Positions 1-10,261 of a DNA stretch of 64,000 nucleotides are shown here, piece after piece (positions within the stretch are counted from its first letter, which is position 1; the number at the start of each line of letters is the position of its first letter). The notes below the pieces were generated by a model. The model was not told the DNA's origin. It was given only the letters and a program-made list of their open reading frames with translations, and made no database searches. The stretch is from Dietzia natronolimnaea. Lineage in GTDB: Bacteria; Actinomycetota; Actinomycetes; Mycobacteriales; Mycobacteriaceae. Where the stretch lies: the NCBI RefSeq assembly GCF_039525805.1, contig NZ_BAAAHZ010000014.1; one strand, 5' to 3'. The translations under genes and the position numbers were made by a program.

Positions 1-2351
1 ACCTCGCGTCCCGGGTCACCGAACCACCCGGGCACGCACAGCAGCGCGACCGCCGAACACGCGATGCGGAGCCACGCCGCACGCGCGGTCGCCACGGTGC
101 GACCGGGGGCGGCACAGCGAGCGATAGCCCAGCCCAGCCCGAAGAGCCACAGCACGGCAGGCGCCGAGTACCAGACCTGCGGCCCGCCACCGAGGTCGAT
201 CAGACCGAACCGCACGGTGAGCCCGGCGGCGACGAACGCGGCCGGGAGCGCGAGCGGCCACCGGAGGTCGAGGCGACTCACCGCCGGAACGGACATGAGC
301 GCCGCCACGAGCAGGAGCCCGTAGACCACCGCCTCGATGAACCACATCTGCCACGGGTTCCACCAGCGGTCCTCCCACCACGAGCGCGGCCCGAACACGT
401 TGGTGGCCAACAGCGGCGAGTACCAGTGGTAACGGCTGGTCAACGGGGTGACGATCAGCAGCCACAGCACCGCCGGCACCGCGATCCGGCCGGCCGTGCG
501 CAGGACCCCACGGGCGCGGTCGCGGGCGTCCGCGGCGTGGAGCCGGAACCTCGCCAACGAGTACCCGGCGAGCGCGACCAGGACGTGGGCGCCGCCGATG
601 ATCGCGATGGCCCGCGTGTGGGAACCGACGATCGCGAGGATGAACAGCGCGCGCAACACGATCGAGGTGTCCACGCGGGACCACGCTCGCCACGGCGCCC
701 ACCACCGCGCCACCGCCGGCACGGAGACGCGGGCCAGGTCGTCGAGCTCCCCGATCGGCCACAGGTGCCAGTCGCGGGGCAGGCCCGGCACCCGGTCCTC
801 GAGCCTCGTCGACAACACGACGTAGGTCAGCGAGTCACCCCCGAGGTCCACGAACGAGGCCTCGGGGTCGAGCTCGAGGACGTCCAGCCCGAGGGCGTGC
901 GCGATGAGCTCACCGGGGGACCCCGCCGCCTCCGCGGGGGCGCCGCGGTCCCGGGCGGCGACGAGCTCGCGTAGCGCCATCTGATCGATCTTCCCCGCCG
1001 GGGTCCTCGGCGGCTCGTCCACGACGAGGACCTCGACCGCCGAGGCGGGCAACCCCGACGAGGCGACCGCGCCCGAGGACGCGTCCCGGACCCGATCGGC
1101 CTGCCTGGTCACCACCACCAGTCGGTCCGGCTCGCCCACACACCACGCGTCCAGGCCGCGCTCGGCCAGCGCGGCCTCGACGCGCCCGAGATCGATCCGG
1201 TGGCCGAAGATCTTGGCCTCGCGACCCATGCGGCCCACGATCTCCACCAGGCCGTCCGGGGCGATCCGCGCCAGGTCGCCGGTCCGCAGCTCGGTCAACT
1301 CGGGGCCGCGGGCCAGATCGTCCGACTCGCGGGCATACCCCATCATCACGTTGGGGCCGGTGTAGATCAGCTCACCCGGGGCCTCGGGATCGGAGTCGTG
1401 CGGACGGTCCACGCGGAAGGCGCCGCCGGGGATCGCGACGCCGATCGCCCCCGCCCGGCTCCGCGCGAGGTGCGGCGGGAGGTAGCCCATGCGGGCGGTG
1501 GCCTCGGTCTGGCCGTACATCACCACGAGCTCGGCGCCCCTGGATTCGAGCCGCTCCGCCAGTGTGCGCACCTTCTCCGGGGCCAGCCGGCCGCCGGCCT
1601 GCGTGAGGTAGCGCAGGCGGGTGAGGTGGTCCAGCCGGTCCAGACCCACCCGCTCGAGCAGCTCCACGGTGTGGGGGACGGCGGCGAAAGTCGTCACGCC
1701 GTGGGCGCCCGCACGCTCCCAGAACGCGGGGCTCGCCACGGAGTCCTCGTTGAGCACGACCGAGGCACCCACGAGCAGGTGGCTGTGGATCACCGACAGG
1801 CCGTAGCAGTAGTGCGGCGGGAGGGTGGTGATGGCGCGGTCCCCGGGCTCGATGCGCAGGTACTCGGCGATCGCCGCGGCGTTGGACAGCACGGCCCGGC
1901 GCGACTGGCGGACGAGCTTGGGCGACCCTGTGGACCCCGAGGTGCTGAGCAGCAGGGCCAGGTCGGGGTGGAGCTCGTGGCGCGGCGGGGTGTGGTGCGC
2001 GGAGGCCGCGATCGGCTCGCCCGCGCCCGCCACCACGTCCGGGGTCCACGAGTCGACGAGGCTTCGGGTGGCCGCGCTCTCCGGAGGCAGGAGCAGGATC
2101 GCGTGACCCGCCTCGTTCGCGGCGAGGTAGTCGACCAGGAAGTCGCAGGTGTTGCCCGCGACCAGGCCGATCATCCGGCGCCCGGACGCCACCGCCGGGT
2201 ACTCGGCCGCCCGGGCGGAGACCCGGAGGGCGAGATCGGTGTAGGTGAGGGTGGTGTCGTCGCTGATCACGGCCACGGCCCGCCCGCGGGCGGCGAGTGG
2301 CCCCGCGAGTCCCCCCACCCGCCCGGTATGGCCCACCTGCTCGATCGTCAC
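1..2351 (-). CDS. Adenylation domain-carrier protein-membrane acyltransferase fusion (3' end outside window)
   Basis: About 783 residues are visible; the gene continues past the left edge. The N-terminal 450 residues form an acyl/aminoacyl adenylation domain: P-loop STSGSTGSPK near residue 130, YGQTEA near 280, TGDL near 355, and PAGKID with the adenylation lysine near 450. A carrier domain follows, with the phosphopantetheine serine in DLGGDSL near residue 506. From about residue 560 there are hydrophobic segments typical of acyltransferase-3 membrane proteins (a GSH motif, then GGAHVLVALAGYSLARF). The likely role is activating a carboxylic or amino acid onto the carrier arm and transferring it at the membrane; substrate and product are unknown. 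The GTG start is chosen because a TACAGT -10 ends 6 nt upstream, suggesting a leaderless mRNA. An IdeR-like box lies between -35 and -10, so iron repression is inferred. Confidence 0.85.
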   Translation of the reverse strand, partial: MTIEQVGHTGRVGGLAGPLAARGRAVAVISDDTTLTYTDLALRVSARAAEYPAVASGRRMIGLVAGNTCDFLVDYLAANEAGHAILLLPPESAATRSLVDSWTPDVVAGAGEPIAASAHHTPPRHELHPDLALLLSTSGSTGSPKLVRQSRRAVLSNAAAIAEYLRIEPGDRAITTLPPHYCYGLSVIHSHLLVGASVVLNEDSVASPAFWERAGAHGVTTFAAVPHTVELLERVGLDRLDHLTRLRYLTQAGGRLAPEKVRTLAERLESRGAELVVMYGQTEATARMGYLPPHLARSRAGAIGVAIPGGAFRVDRPHDSDPEAPGELIYTGPNVMMGYARESDDLARGPELTELRTGDLARIAPDGLVEIVGRMGREAKIFGHRIDLGRVEAALAERGLDAWCVGEPDRLVVVTRQADRVRDASSGAVASSGLPASAVEVLVVDEPPRTPAGKIDQMALRELVAARDRGAPAEAAGSPGELIAHALGLDVLELDPEASFVDLGGDSLTYVVLSTRLEDRVPGLPRDWHLWPIGELDDLARVSVPAVARWWAPWRAWSRVDTSIVLRALFILAIVGSHTRAIAIIGGAHVLVALAGYSLARFRLHAADARDRARGVLRTAGRIAVPAVLWLLIVTPLTSRYHWYSPLLATNVFGPRSWWEDRWWNPWQMWFIEAVVYGLLLVAALMSVPAVSRLDLRWPLALPAAFVAAGLTVRFGLIDLGGGPQVWYSAPAVLWLFGLGWAIARCAAPGRTVATARAAWLRIACSAVALLCVPGWFGDPGRE

Positions 2352-2357
2352 CGGACC

Positions 2358-2387
2358 ACTGTAAAAGGTAAGGCTATCCTAGGACAA
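2358..2387 (-). promoter_or_regulatory. IdeR/DtxR-like iron box inside a promoter
   Basis: AAAGGTAAGGCTATCCTAG at 2364-2382 matches the IdeR/DtxR consensus TTAGGTTAGGCTAACCTAA at 14 of 19 positions. On the minus strand it fills the 18-nt spacer between a possible -35 (TTGTCC, 2387-2382) and -10 (TACAGT, 2363-2358). The -10 ends 6 nt before the GTG at 2351. Binding here would block RNA polymerase, so the downstream gene is predicted to be induced in iron starvation. Confidence 0.7.
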
Positions 2388-2415
2388 TTCCTTCACCATG
2401 CGGGCGGCTCGGGGT

Positions 2416-2838
2416 TCAGCGGTCCTCGCGCTGGTGACGGGGCCGCCAGACCACGACCGAGGTGGAGCGCGGCACGTGGACCAGCTCCCCACCGGCCCGG
2501 CCGCGCGCCGACCCCGAGCGGAGTTCCGCCAGTTCGTCGACCAGCTCGCGGACCCTGGACTGCAGCGCGTCGACCTGGTTGGTCAGCTCGATGATGCGCT
2601 TGATCCCGGCGAGGTTGACGCCCTCGTCCTGGCTGAGCCGCTGCACCTCGCGGAGCAGGGCCACGTCGCGGAGCGAGTACCGGCGACCGCCACCGCTCGT
2701 GCGTTCGGGGGTGACGATCCCCAGCCGGTCGTAGGTGCGCAGGGTCTGGGCGTGCAGCCCGGACAGCTCCGCGGCCACGGAGATCACCAGGACGCTGTCG
2801 TCGGGGCCCAGGTCCCCCACGTCCCCCCGGGGGCTCAT
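2416..2838 (-). CDS. hspR: HspR, MerR-family heat-shock repressor
   Basis: HspR represses the dnaK operon by binding HAIR operators, with DnaK as co-repressor (known for the family). The 140-residue protein has a MerR winged HTH at about residues 15-85, including HAQTLRTYDRLGIVTPERTSGGGRRYS, here split by the family's usual RYS signature, followed by a short coiled coil (LQSRVRELVDELAEL). It is the last gene of the dnaK operon, and its ATG overlaps the dnaJ stop by 4 nt (ATGA), implying translational coupling. Length and position match actinobacterial HspR. Confidence 0.93.
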   Translation of the reverse strand: MSPRGDVGDLGPDDSVLVISVAAELSGLHAQTLRTYDRLGIVTPERTSGGGRRYSLRDVALLREVQRLSQDEGVNLAGIKRIIELTNQVDALQSRVRELVDELAELRSGSARGRAGGELVHVPRSTSVVVWRPRHQREDR

Positions 2839-4031
2839 GCCGACCCGGCCCAGCCCGACCGTGGATCGAAGCCGGCCGCCCGCAGCGCCTCGTCGTACGC
2901 GGCGAGCTCGGCCTCGGCCATCCCGGCGGGGGGCGTGGCCACCCGGAGGGTGACCTTGAGGTCACCGGTCCCGGACTTGCGTGCGATGCCGCGACCACGG
3001 ACCCGCAGGATCTGCCCGTCACGCGACCCGGCCGGGATCTTGACGGTCACCCGGCCGGTCAGGGTGGGTACCGACACCTGCCCGCCGCGCACCAGCTCGG
3101 GGTAGGACACGGGCAGATCCACGAGCAGATCGGCGCCGTCGCGGTCGAACACGGCGTCCTTCTGCACGGTGACGGTCACGTACAGGTCGCCCGACGGCGC
3201 ACCGCGGAAGCCGGCCTCGCCCTGGCCGGAGAGCCGGATGCGTTGGCCGTCCTGGACCCCGGCGGGCACCTTGACGTTGATGGTGCGGGCACGGTCGGTG
3301 ACGCCGCTGCCCGCGCAGTCCGGGCACGGATCGTCGATCTTGGACCCGGTGCCGCCGCAGTCGGTGCAGGGTTCGGCGAAGCCGAACGCCCCCTGGGTGC
3401 GCTGGGTGACCCCGGCGCCGTGACAGGTGCCGCACACCTTGGGGCTGGTGCCCGGGCGGGCACCGCTCCCGTGACAGGTCAGGCACGGCGAGGCGGACGA
3501 GAGCCTGATCTGCACCGTCTCGCCCAGAGCGGCCTCGCGGAACGACAGGGTGAGAGCGGTCTCGACATCCTGGCCGCCCTGAGGACGCTGTGCCCGGCCG
3601 CGGCCCGCGCCGGCCCCGCCGCCGCGGCCGCCGCCCTGGTTGAACAGGCCGCCGAAGAGATCGGAGAAGCCCCCGGCCCCACCGGCTCCGCCCGCACCCG
3701 CGGCCCCTCCGAAGAGGTCGCCGATGTCGAAGTCACCGCCGGTGGTGGTGTATCGGCCCCCACCGGGAGGCGCGAAGCCGCCGAACCCGCCGGAGGACAC
3801 CTGCGCCCGGAACTCGTCGTACTCCTTGCGCTTGGCGGGGTCACCGATGACGCTGTTGGCCTCGCCGACCCGCTTGAACTTCTCCTCGGCGGCTTTGTTC
3901 CCCGGGTTCTTGTCCGGGTGGTTGTCGCTCGCGAGCTTGCGGTACGCCTTGCGGATCTCGTCCGCCGTGGCGGACTTGGAGACGCCCAGTTCGGCGTAGT
4001 AGTCCTTCTCGACCCATTCGCGCTGACTCAC
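2835..4031 (-). CDS. dnaJ: DnaJ, Hsp40 co-chaperone (type I)
   Basis: It stimulates the DnaK ATPase and delivers unfolded substrates. The 398-residue protein has a J-domain with HPD at residues 38-40, a Gly/Phe-rich stretch at about 85-145, four zinc-binding CxxCxGxG-type repeats at about 160-235 (CLTCHGSG, CGTCHGAG, CTDCGGTG, CPDCAGSG) and a C-terminal substrate-binding region. The GTG start follows a strong Shine-Dalgarno (AAAGGAGG). It lies 120 nt downstream of grpE, across an intercistronic hairpin, and overlaps hspR by 4 nt. It corresponds to the operon-encoded DnaJ1 of mycobacteria. Confidence 0.96.
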   Translation of the reverse strand: MSQREWVEKDYYAELGVSKSATADEIRKAYRKLASDNHPDKNPGNKAAEEKFKRVGEANSVIGDPAKRKEYDEFRAQVSSGGFGGFAPPGGGRYTTTGGDFDIGDLFGGAAGAGGAGGAGGFSDLFGGLFNQGGGRGGGAGAGRGRAQRPQGGQDVETALTLSFREAALGETVQIRLSSASPCLTCHGSGARPGTSPKVCGTCHGAGVTQRTQGAFGFAEPCTDCGGTGSKIDDPCPDCAGSGVTDRARTINVKVPAGVQDGQRIRLSGQGEAGFRGAPSGDLYVTVTVQKDAVFDRDGADLLVDLPVSYPELVRGGQVSVPTLTGRVTVKIPAGSRDGQILRVRGRGIARKSGTGDLKVTLRVATPPAGMAEAELAAYDEALRAAGFDPRSGWAGSA

Positions 4032-4101
4032 CAGACGCCTCCTTTCCCTATCGGTTCCTGATCAGTTCCTACTTACCCGAAGTCTCACTTTTCCACCTCG
4101 A

Positions 4102-4133
4102 CCGCCGGTGTGCGGGTGACCGCACACCGGCGG
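4102..4133 (-). terminator. Intercistronic hairpin between grpE and dnaJ
   Basis: There is a perfect 14-bp stem (CCGCCGGTGTGCGG at 4102-4115 and its complement at 4120-4133) with a 4-nt loop, beginning 18 nt after the grpE stop. There is no T tract, as is common in actinobacteria. It could attenuate readthrough into dnaJ-hspR or act as an mRNA processing or stability element. Confidence 0.55.
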
Positions 4134-4151
4134 CGGTGGAGGACGAGCGGA

Positions 4152-4769
4152 TCAGCGGACGGTGACCATCGCCGACCGCAGGGTCCGCTCACCGTGGCGA
4201 TAGCCCTTGCGCAGGATCGTGCCCAGCACGGGCTCGGAACCCTCCGACTCGTCCTGCACGGCCTCGTGCACGGACGGGTCGAACGCGTCCCCCTCCTCGC
4301 CGAAGGACTCGACCCCCTGGGAGGCCAGGACCGCGTGGACCCGGTCGGCGAAGGCCTTGAGCGGCCCCTCCTCCAGGTCCCCGTGCGCCCGTGCCCGCTC
4401 CAGGTCGTCGACGATCGTCAGGAGCTCGGTGAGGACCGAGCCCTTGGCGGTGTCGATGATGGCCTGTCGGTCCCGCTCGACGCGGCGGCGGTAGTTGGCG
4501 AACTCCGCCGACACGCGCTGCAGGTCCGCCGTCCGCTCGTCGAGCTGCGCCTGCAGCGCCGACGTGGCGTCGTCGTCGGACGACCGGTCGCCGGCGGCAC
4601 CGTCGGTGGTGGGGGCGGGGTCGTCCTCGACGATCTCGCCCTCCACCGCCTCCGACTGAGCGGCGCCGGTCTTGTCGTCCACCGCCTGCGCGGCGGCCAC
4701 GTCCTGCGCGTCACCGCCCGCCCAGGCGGCCTTGTCCGTCTCCGGACCGTCCGCGTGTGGTGTGGTCAC
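4152..4769 (-). CDS. grpE: GrpE, nucleotide exchange factor for DnaK
   Basis: It releases ADP from DnaK. The 205-residue protein has an acidic, low-complexity N terminus (about 1-70), a long helical dimerisation segment (LQAQLDERTADLQRVSAEF), the family core ANYRRRVERDRQ and LLTIVDDLERARAHG, and a C-terminal beta domain ending GYRHGERTLRSAMVTVR. The GTG start overlaps the stop of the upstream small ORF by 4 nt (GTGA), so translation is probably coupled to it. Confidence 0.94.
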   Translation of the reverse strand: MTTPHADGPETDKAAWAGGDAQDVAAAQAVDDKTGAAQSEAVEGEIVEDDPAPTTDGAAGDRSSDDDATSALQAQLDERTADLQRVSAEFANYRRRVERDRQAIIDTAKGSVLTELLTIVDDLERARAHGDLEEGPLKAFADRVHAVLASQGVESFGEEGDAFDPSVHEAVQDESEGSEPVLGTILRKGYRHGERTLRSAMVTVR

Positions 4770-4959
4770 TGGAACTCACCTCTGGCTGTCTCGTCGTCCT
4801 CGGCGGCCGCCTCGACCTCGTCGGGGTCGACGCCGGCCGCACCCTCGGCCACGATCTCGGCCTCGGGGGCGACTGGAGCGTCCTGGACGAACTTCTCGTC
4901 CACGGCCTCCTCGTCGGTGGCCTCCGGGTCGCCGGGATCAGGGATTCCGGTCGCGTCGG

Positions 4960-4963
<4 letters not shown>
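4766..4963 (-). CDS. Small acidic protein between dnaK and grpE
   Basis: This 65-residue ORF is strongly acidic (many Asp/Glu, few basic residues, no Cys) and probably disordered. It overlaps the dnaK stop by 4 nt (GTGA at 4963-4960) and the grpE start by 4 nt (GTGA at 4769-4766), so it fits exactly between the two chaperone genes. Its third codon positions are nearly all G or C, which supports real coding. I know of no named family. It could be a small chaperone-operon protein or the relic of a longer GrpE N terminus now in a separate frame. It would be co-transcribed with dnaK and grpE. Confidence 0.65.
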
Positions 4964-6813
<1,850 letters not shown>

Positions 6814-6946
6814 GATGTTCTCCTTCTCTCCGCGCCGTTACCGCGCGGACGGGGGGTGGTCCGAAACTCTGTTGTTCAGCAGACCCGGCTCAAGGCTCGG
6901 ATCAGTGACTCCACCCTGCCTCTCGGCGGTGGCGCCGTCAACCCAA

Positions 6947-6967
6947 GTTGAGTCCGGATCGCTGAGG
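6947..6967 (-). promoter_or_regulatory. HAIR-like operator for HspR
   Basis: GTTGAGT-N7-GCTGAGG matches the HAIR consensus CTTGAGT-N7-ACTCAAG at 10 of 14 positions with the correct 7-nt spacer. It lies just downstream of the predicted SigH -10 and about 135 nt upstream of dnaK. It is degenerate in one arm, hence moderate confidence. Confidence 0.5.
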
Positions 6968-6980
6968 TTTGACGCCCTGT

Positions 6981-7009
6981 ACAACTGGGGACCGGCCCGA
7001 TCCATTCCC
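6981..7009 (-). promoter_or_regulatory. Putative SigH/ECF-type promoter of dnaK
   Basis: On the minus strand GGGAAT (-35) is followed after an 18-nt spacer by GTTGT (-10). This fits the GGAA(C/T)-N18-20-GTT pattern known for mycobacterial SigH promoters, which also serve dnaK in M. tuberculosis. It lies immediately upstream of the HAIR-like repeat. Confidence 0.5.
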
Positions 7010-7071
7010 GGGGTGATCCAGATCACGCGGAAACCTGCGTCCACCCGACTCAATCCGCCCTGGCGCCCATC

Positions 7072-7130
7072 CACGCGCCCGCACGCCCGCCCGCGCGCCC
7101 GCCCGCGCGCCCGCACGCCCGCACGCCCGC
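7072..7130. repeat. GC-rich simple repeat (CGCCCGCACGCCCG-like)
   Basis: An imperfect short tandem array of CGCCCG/CACGCCCG units occupies the dnaK upstream region, about 260-320 nt from the dnaK start. It has no coding signal and no spacer structure. The surrounding 6814-7218 non-coding interval otherwise holds the dnaK promoter, the HAIR-like repeat and the gdhA terminator. Confidence 0.7.
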
Positions 7131-7147
7131 ATCCTCAACGACAAGAC

Positions 7148-7187
7148 CGTTCCGCACACCTGCCTCTCGGGCGATGCGTGCGGAACG
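7148..7187 (-). terminator. Probable terminator downstream of gdhA
   Basis: A 10-bp perfect inverted repeat, CGTTCCGCAC/GTGCGGAACG with a 20-nt loop, starts 31 nt after the gdhA stop. It lacks a clear T tract. Confidence 0.5.
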
Positions 7188-7218
7188 CTCTTCCCGACTG
7201 GGGAATGGACGACCTGAG

Positions 7219-8565
7219 CTAGATGACGCCCTGCGCGAGCATCGCGTCCGCGACGCGGCGGAAGCCGGCGATGTTGGCCCCGGCCGCCAGGTCGCCGGGC
7301 ATCCCGTACTCCTCGGCGGTCGCGGCCGTGGTGGCGTAGATGTTGGTCATGATGCGGTCGAGCTCGGAATCGACGCGCTCGAAGTCCCACTGCAGCCGAC
7401 CGGCGTTCTGGCGCATCTCCAACCCGCTGGTGGCCACACCGCCCGCGTTCGCGGCCTTGGCGGGTCCGAACAGGATGCTCTTCTCGCGGATCACCTCGAC
7501 GGCCTCCTCGGTGCACGGCATGTTGGCCCCCTCGGCCACCAGGCGGCACCCGTTGCCCGCCAGGGTCCGCGCGGCGTCGCCGTCGAGCTCGTTCTGCGTC
7601 GCGCAGGGCAGTGCGATGTCGCACTTCACCTCCCACACCGAACGCCCCTCGACGAACTCGCAGTCACCCCGCTCCTCGGCGTAGACCGAGAGCCGCTCGC
7701 GTCGGACGTCCTTGACGTCGGCGAGCAGGTCCAGGTCGAGGCCCCTCTCGTCGACCACGTACCCGGAGCTGTCGGAGCAGGCCACGACGGTGGCTCCGAG
7801 TTGCGTGGCCTTCCTGGCCGCGTAGAGGGCCACGTTCCCGGACCCGGAGACCACCACGCGGGAGCCGTCGAGGCTGAAGTCGGTCTCGCGGAGCATCTCG
7901 CGGACGTAGTAGACGAGCCCGTAGCCCGTGGCCTCGGTCCTCGCCCAGGACCCGCCGTAGCCGATCCCCTTGCCGGTGATCACCCCCGCCTCGTTCCGGC
8001 CCGTGATCTTCCGATACTGGCCGTACAGGTAGCCGATCTCGCGGCCGCCCACGCCGATGTCCCCGGCGGGCACGTCCAGGTCCGCCCCGATGTGATGGGC
8101 GAGTTCGGCCATGAACGACTGGCAGAAGCGCATCACCTCGCCGTCGCTCCTACCGTGGGGGTCGAAGTCGGAGCCGCCCTTGCCGCCTCCCAGCCCCAGA
8201 CCCGTGAGCGCGTTCTTGAAGACCTGCTCGAAGCCGAGGAACTTGAGGGTGTCCTCGTCGACGGACCGGTGGAACCGCAGACCACCCTTGTACGGACCCA
8301 GGTCGGAGCTGAACTGGACCCGGAAGCCGCGCTGGACCTGGATCACTCCCGAGTCGTCGACCCACGGCACGCGGAAGGACACCACTCGTTCGGGTTCGAC
8401 GATCCGCTTGAGGATCCCGCCCTCGACGTACTCGGGATGCTGCGCGACCACGGGGGCGAGCGACTCGAGCACCTCGTGCACGGCCTGCCGGAAGAGCTTC
8501 TGCCCGGGGTTGCGGGCCACCACGGACTCGAGCGCATCGTGCAGTGCGGCGTCGGCGTCGGACAT
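7219..8565 (-). CDS. gdhA: NADP-specific glutamate dehydrogenase
   Basis: It interconverts 2-oxoglutarate plus ammonium and glutamate, mainly for ammonium assimilation. The 448-residue length is typical of the hexameric GdhA family. Visible motifs are RVQFSSDLGPYKGGLRF, the substrate-lysine loop GLGGGKGGSDFDP, DVPAGDIGVGGREIGYL, and the Rossmann dinucleotide motif VSGSGNVALYAARK. The start at 8565 is preferred over an in-frame one at 8649 because GGAGGTCCC immediately precedes it and it gives the standard length. A second, unrelated-length Glu/Leu-type dehydrogenase lies at 36.5 kb. Confidence 0.96.
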   Translation of the reverse strand: MSDADAALHDALESVVARNPGQKLFRQAVHEVLESLAPVVAQHPEYVEGGILKRIVEPERVVSFRVPWVDDSGVIQVQRGFRVQFSSDLGPYKGGLRFHRSVDEDTLKFLGFEQVFKNALTGLGLGGGKGGSDFDPHGRSDGEVMRFCQSFMAELAHHIGADLDVPAGDIGVGGREIGYLYGQYRKITGRNEAGVITGKGIGYGGSWARTEATGYGLVYYVREMLRETDFSLDGSRVVVSGSGNVALYAARKATQLGATVVACSDSSGYVVDERGLDLDLLADVKDVRRERLSVYAEERGDCEFVEGRSVWEVKCDIALPCATQNELDGDAARTLAGNGCRLVAEGANMPCTEEAVEVIREKSILFGPAKAANAGGVATSGLEMRQNAGRLQWDFERVDSELDRIMTNIYATTAATAEEYGMPGDLAAGANIAGFRRVADAMLAQGVI

Positions 8566-8882
8566 GGGACCTCCGGTCAGGGGCTGCGGTCTGGGGGGCG
8601 ATATGAGGGTTGCGGCGTGAGGGCTGGGGACTACGTGTACGCGGACCACCCGCCTCGGGCGACACCTCTGACTGAGGTTCCCAGGCCGGTGTCACGGCCG
8701 GAACCGCGTCGCCGCCGTGCCGCAGCCTAGCGTCTGTCCGCTTCCACCACCGATCCAGGCCGCGCCCGGACCCGCGGCGGACCACCCCGGGCGAAATTCC
8801 CCGCGGACGTGGATCCGGCCATACGATCTACGGTCACGGACCCGGCCGGTTCCCTTCCCGTCCCGATAGGAACAGTGACCCC
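8566..8882. other. Non-coding interval between divergent gdhA and protease gene
   Basis: This 317-nt interval holds the promoters of gdhA and of the first S1 protease. A TACGAT hexamer in CCATACGATCTACGG, about 60 nt upstream of the protease ATG, is a possible -10. I see no ORF with coding-like codon use and no clear repeat. Confidence 0.5.
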
Positions 8883-10247
8883 ATGCGCCACCTCCCCCGC
8901 CGCCGCACCTGGAGTATCGGCGCCCTCGTCGCCGTGGTCGTGGTCGCGGCTCCGATCGCCGTCCAGGCCCAGCCACGCGACGGCGCCCCGGCGGTGGACG
9001 ACTCCCGCGCGACGCCCGCGATCGTGCACGAGTCCCTCGAGGACGCGCTCGCCGAGGTCGGCACCACCCCGGCCGGCTTCCGGACCCAGTCCGTCCTGGC
9101 CGACCGCCTGGCCGATGCCTCGGACGACTACACCGTCCGGTTCCCCGAGGCCTTCGCCGGCGTCAGGATCGTCGGAGCCGCCGGCCAGGTCGCGGTGGTC
9201 CGGGGCGCCGACCAGGCGGAGCCGTTGATCGCCGACGCCCGGTCCCGCGGGTTCACGGTGTACTCCGCACCCACGCCGGCCCGGCAACTCGACCAGACGG
9301 CGGAGCGGGCACAGGACTGGGCGGACGCCCTTCCCCCGGGCCAGCGGGACGGGGTCACCGCGATCGACGTGGACCCCTCCACCGGCGACGTCACCGTGGT
9401 GGTGGAGGACTCGGGGGCCGCGCCGACTCCCCCCGCCGACCTCGGGGCGGGCGTCCGCATCGCCGGCTTCCGTCCCGCCCAGGGGTCGGTCGGGTCGGGG
9501 ACCGCGACGCTGCCCGGCACCCAGAGCCCCACGATCCCGGACCCCGGCACCCTGCTGCCGAACTCCATGGTGGGCGGAACCCGGATGTACGTCCTGTCCC
9601 CCTCCCGCACCGTCGCCAACTGGTGTTCCCTCGGGTTCAACGGAATCCGCGACGGACGGGTCGTCAACATCACCGCGGCCCACTGCAGTTCCTTCACGGA
9701 CCCCGCGACGGGGCGGTCCGTGTTCCGGCCCGGCACGGTCTCCGAGAGCACCGGCTCGCCGAGGCTCGGGGCGTTCACGTCCACCGAGGCCGACGAGGCC
9801 CTCGACGCCGCACTGATCACCGTCGACCCCGAGGACGATCCCCGTTTCCGGAACTCCCACGTCCTGGCCGACGGTGCGCGCCCCCTCCCGCTGTCGGGCA
9901 CTCAGTCCCCGGTGAGGGGGCAGATCCTGTGCAAGTACGGTCAGCGGACCGGTTACACGTGCGGGAAGGTGTCCGGGATCGACTCGGCGACCCCGGGCGG
10001 AGTCAGGAACGTCGCGATCGAGCTGTGCGCGATCGCGGGCGACAGCGGCGGCGTGGTGTTCTCCGAGACCCGCGCGGTGGCCGTGACGAGCCTCTCCAAC
10101 GCCTTCGACACCAACGACCAGCCCTACCCGAGTTGCGAGGTGGCGCGGACCGAGCTCGCCCTCCGCGGCGGGGTCCCCACGATGGTCGGGGTGACCGTCG
10201 GTGCGATCTCGGCCCGCTTCCCGGGACTCCAGGTCGGCGCGTCATGA
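8883..10247 (+). CDS. Secreted S1-family serine protease 1
   Basis: This is a chymotrypsin-fold protease exported by a Sec signal (RHLPRRR then a hydrophobic core, cleavage probably after VQA near residue 29). Residues 30-200 form a pro-region. The catalytic triad is His267 (TAAHC), Asp308 (ALDAALITVD) and Ser388 (GDSGG). Paired cysteines flank the active site, suggesting two or three disulfides. At 454 residues it resembles streptogrisin/alpha-lytic-type proteases with long propeptides, but the pro-region is not one I can name. It sits in tandem with a second protease of the same type. The native substrate is unknown. Confidence 0.85.
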   Translation: MRHLPRRRTWSIGALVAVVVVAAPIAVQAQPRDGAPAVDDSRATPAIVHESLEDALAEVGTTPAGFRTQSVLADRLADASDDYTVRFPEAFAGVRIVGAAGQVAVVRGADQAEPLIADARSRGFTVYSAPTPARQLDQTAERAQDWADALPPGQRDGVTAIDVDPSTGDVTVVVEDSGAAPTPPADLGAGVRIAGFRPAQGSVGSGTATLPGTQSPTIPDPGTLLPNSMVGGTRMYVLSPSRTVANWCSLGFNGIRDGRVVNITAAHCSSFTDPATGRSVFRPGTVSESTGSPRLGAFTSTEADEALDAALITVDPEDDPRFRNSHVLADGARPLPLSGTQSPVRGQILCKYGQRTGYTCGKVSGIDSATPGGVRNVAIELCAIAGDSGGVVFSETRAVAVTSLSNAFDTNDQPYPSCEVARTELALRGGVPTMVGVTVGAISARFPGLQVGAS

Positions 10248-10261
10248 CACATCAATCCCAC

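Noticed and set aside
7072..7130. Possible regulatory repeat array or CRISPR
   Set aside because: Simple GC slippage repeat with no spacer structure.
7137..7150. 14-nt repeat AACGACAAGACCGT also found at 12052-12065
   Set aside because: Exact 14-mers repeated once are expected by chance in 64 kb of biased sequence, and no shared context is seen.
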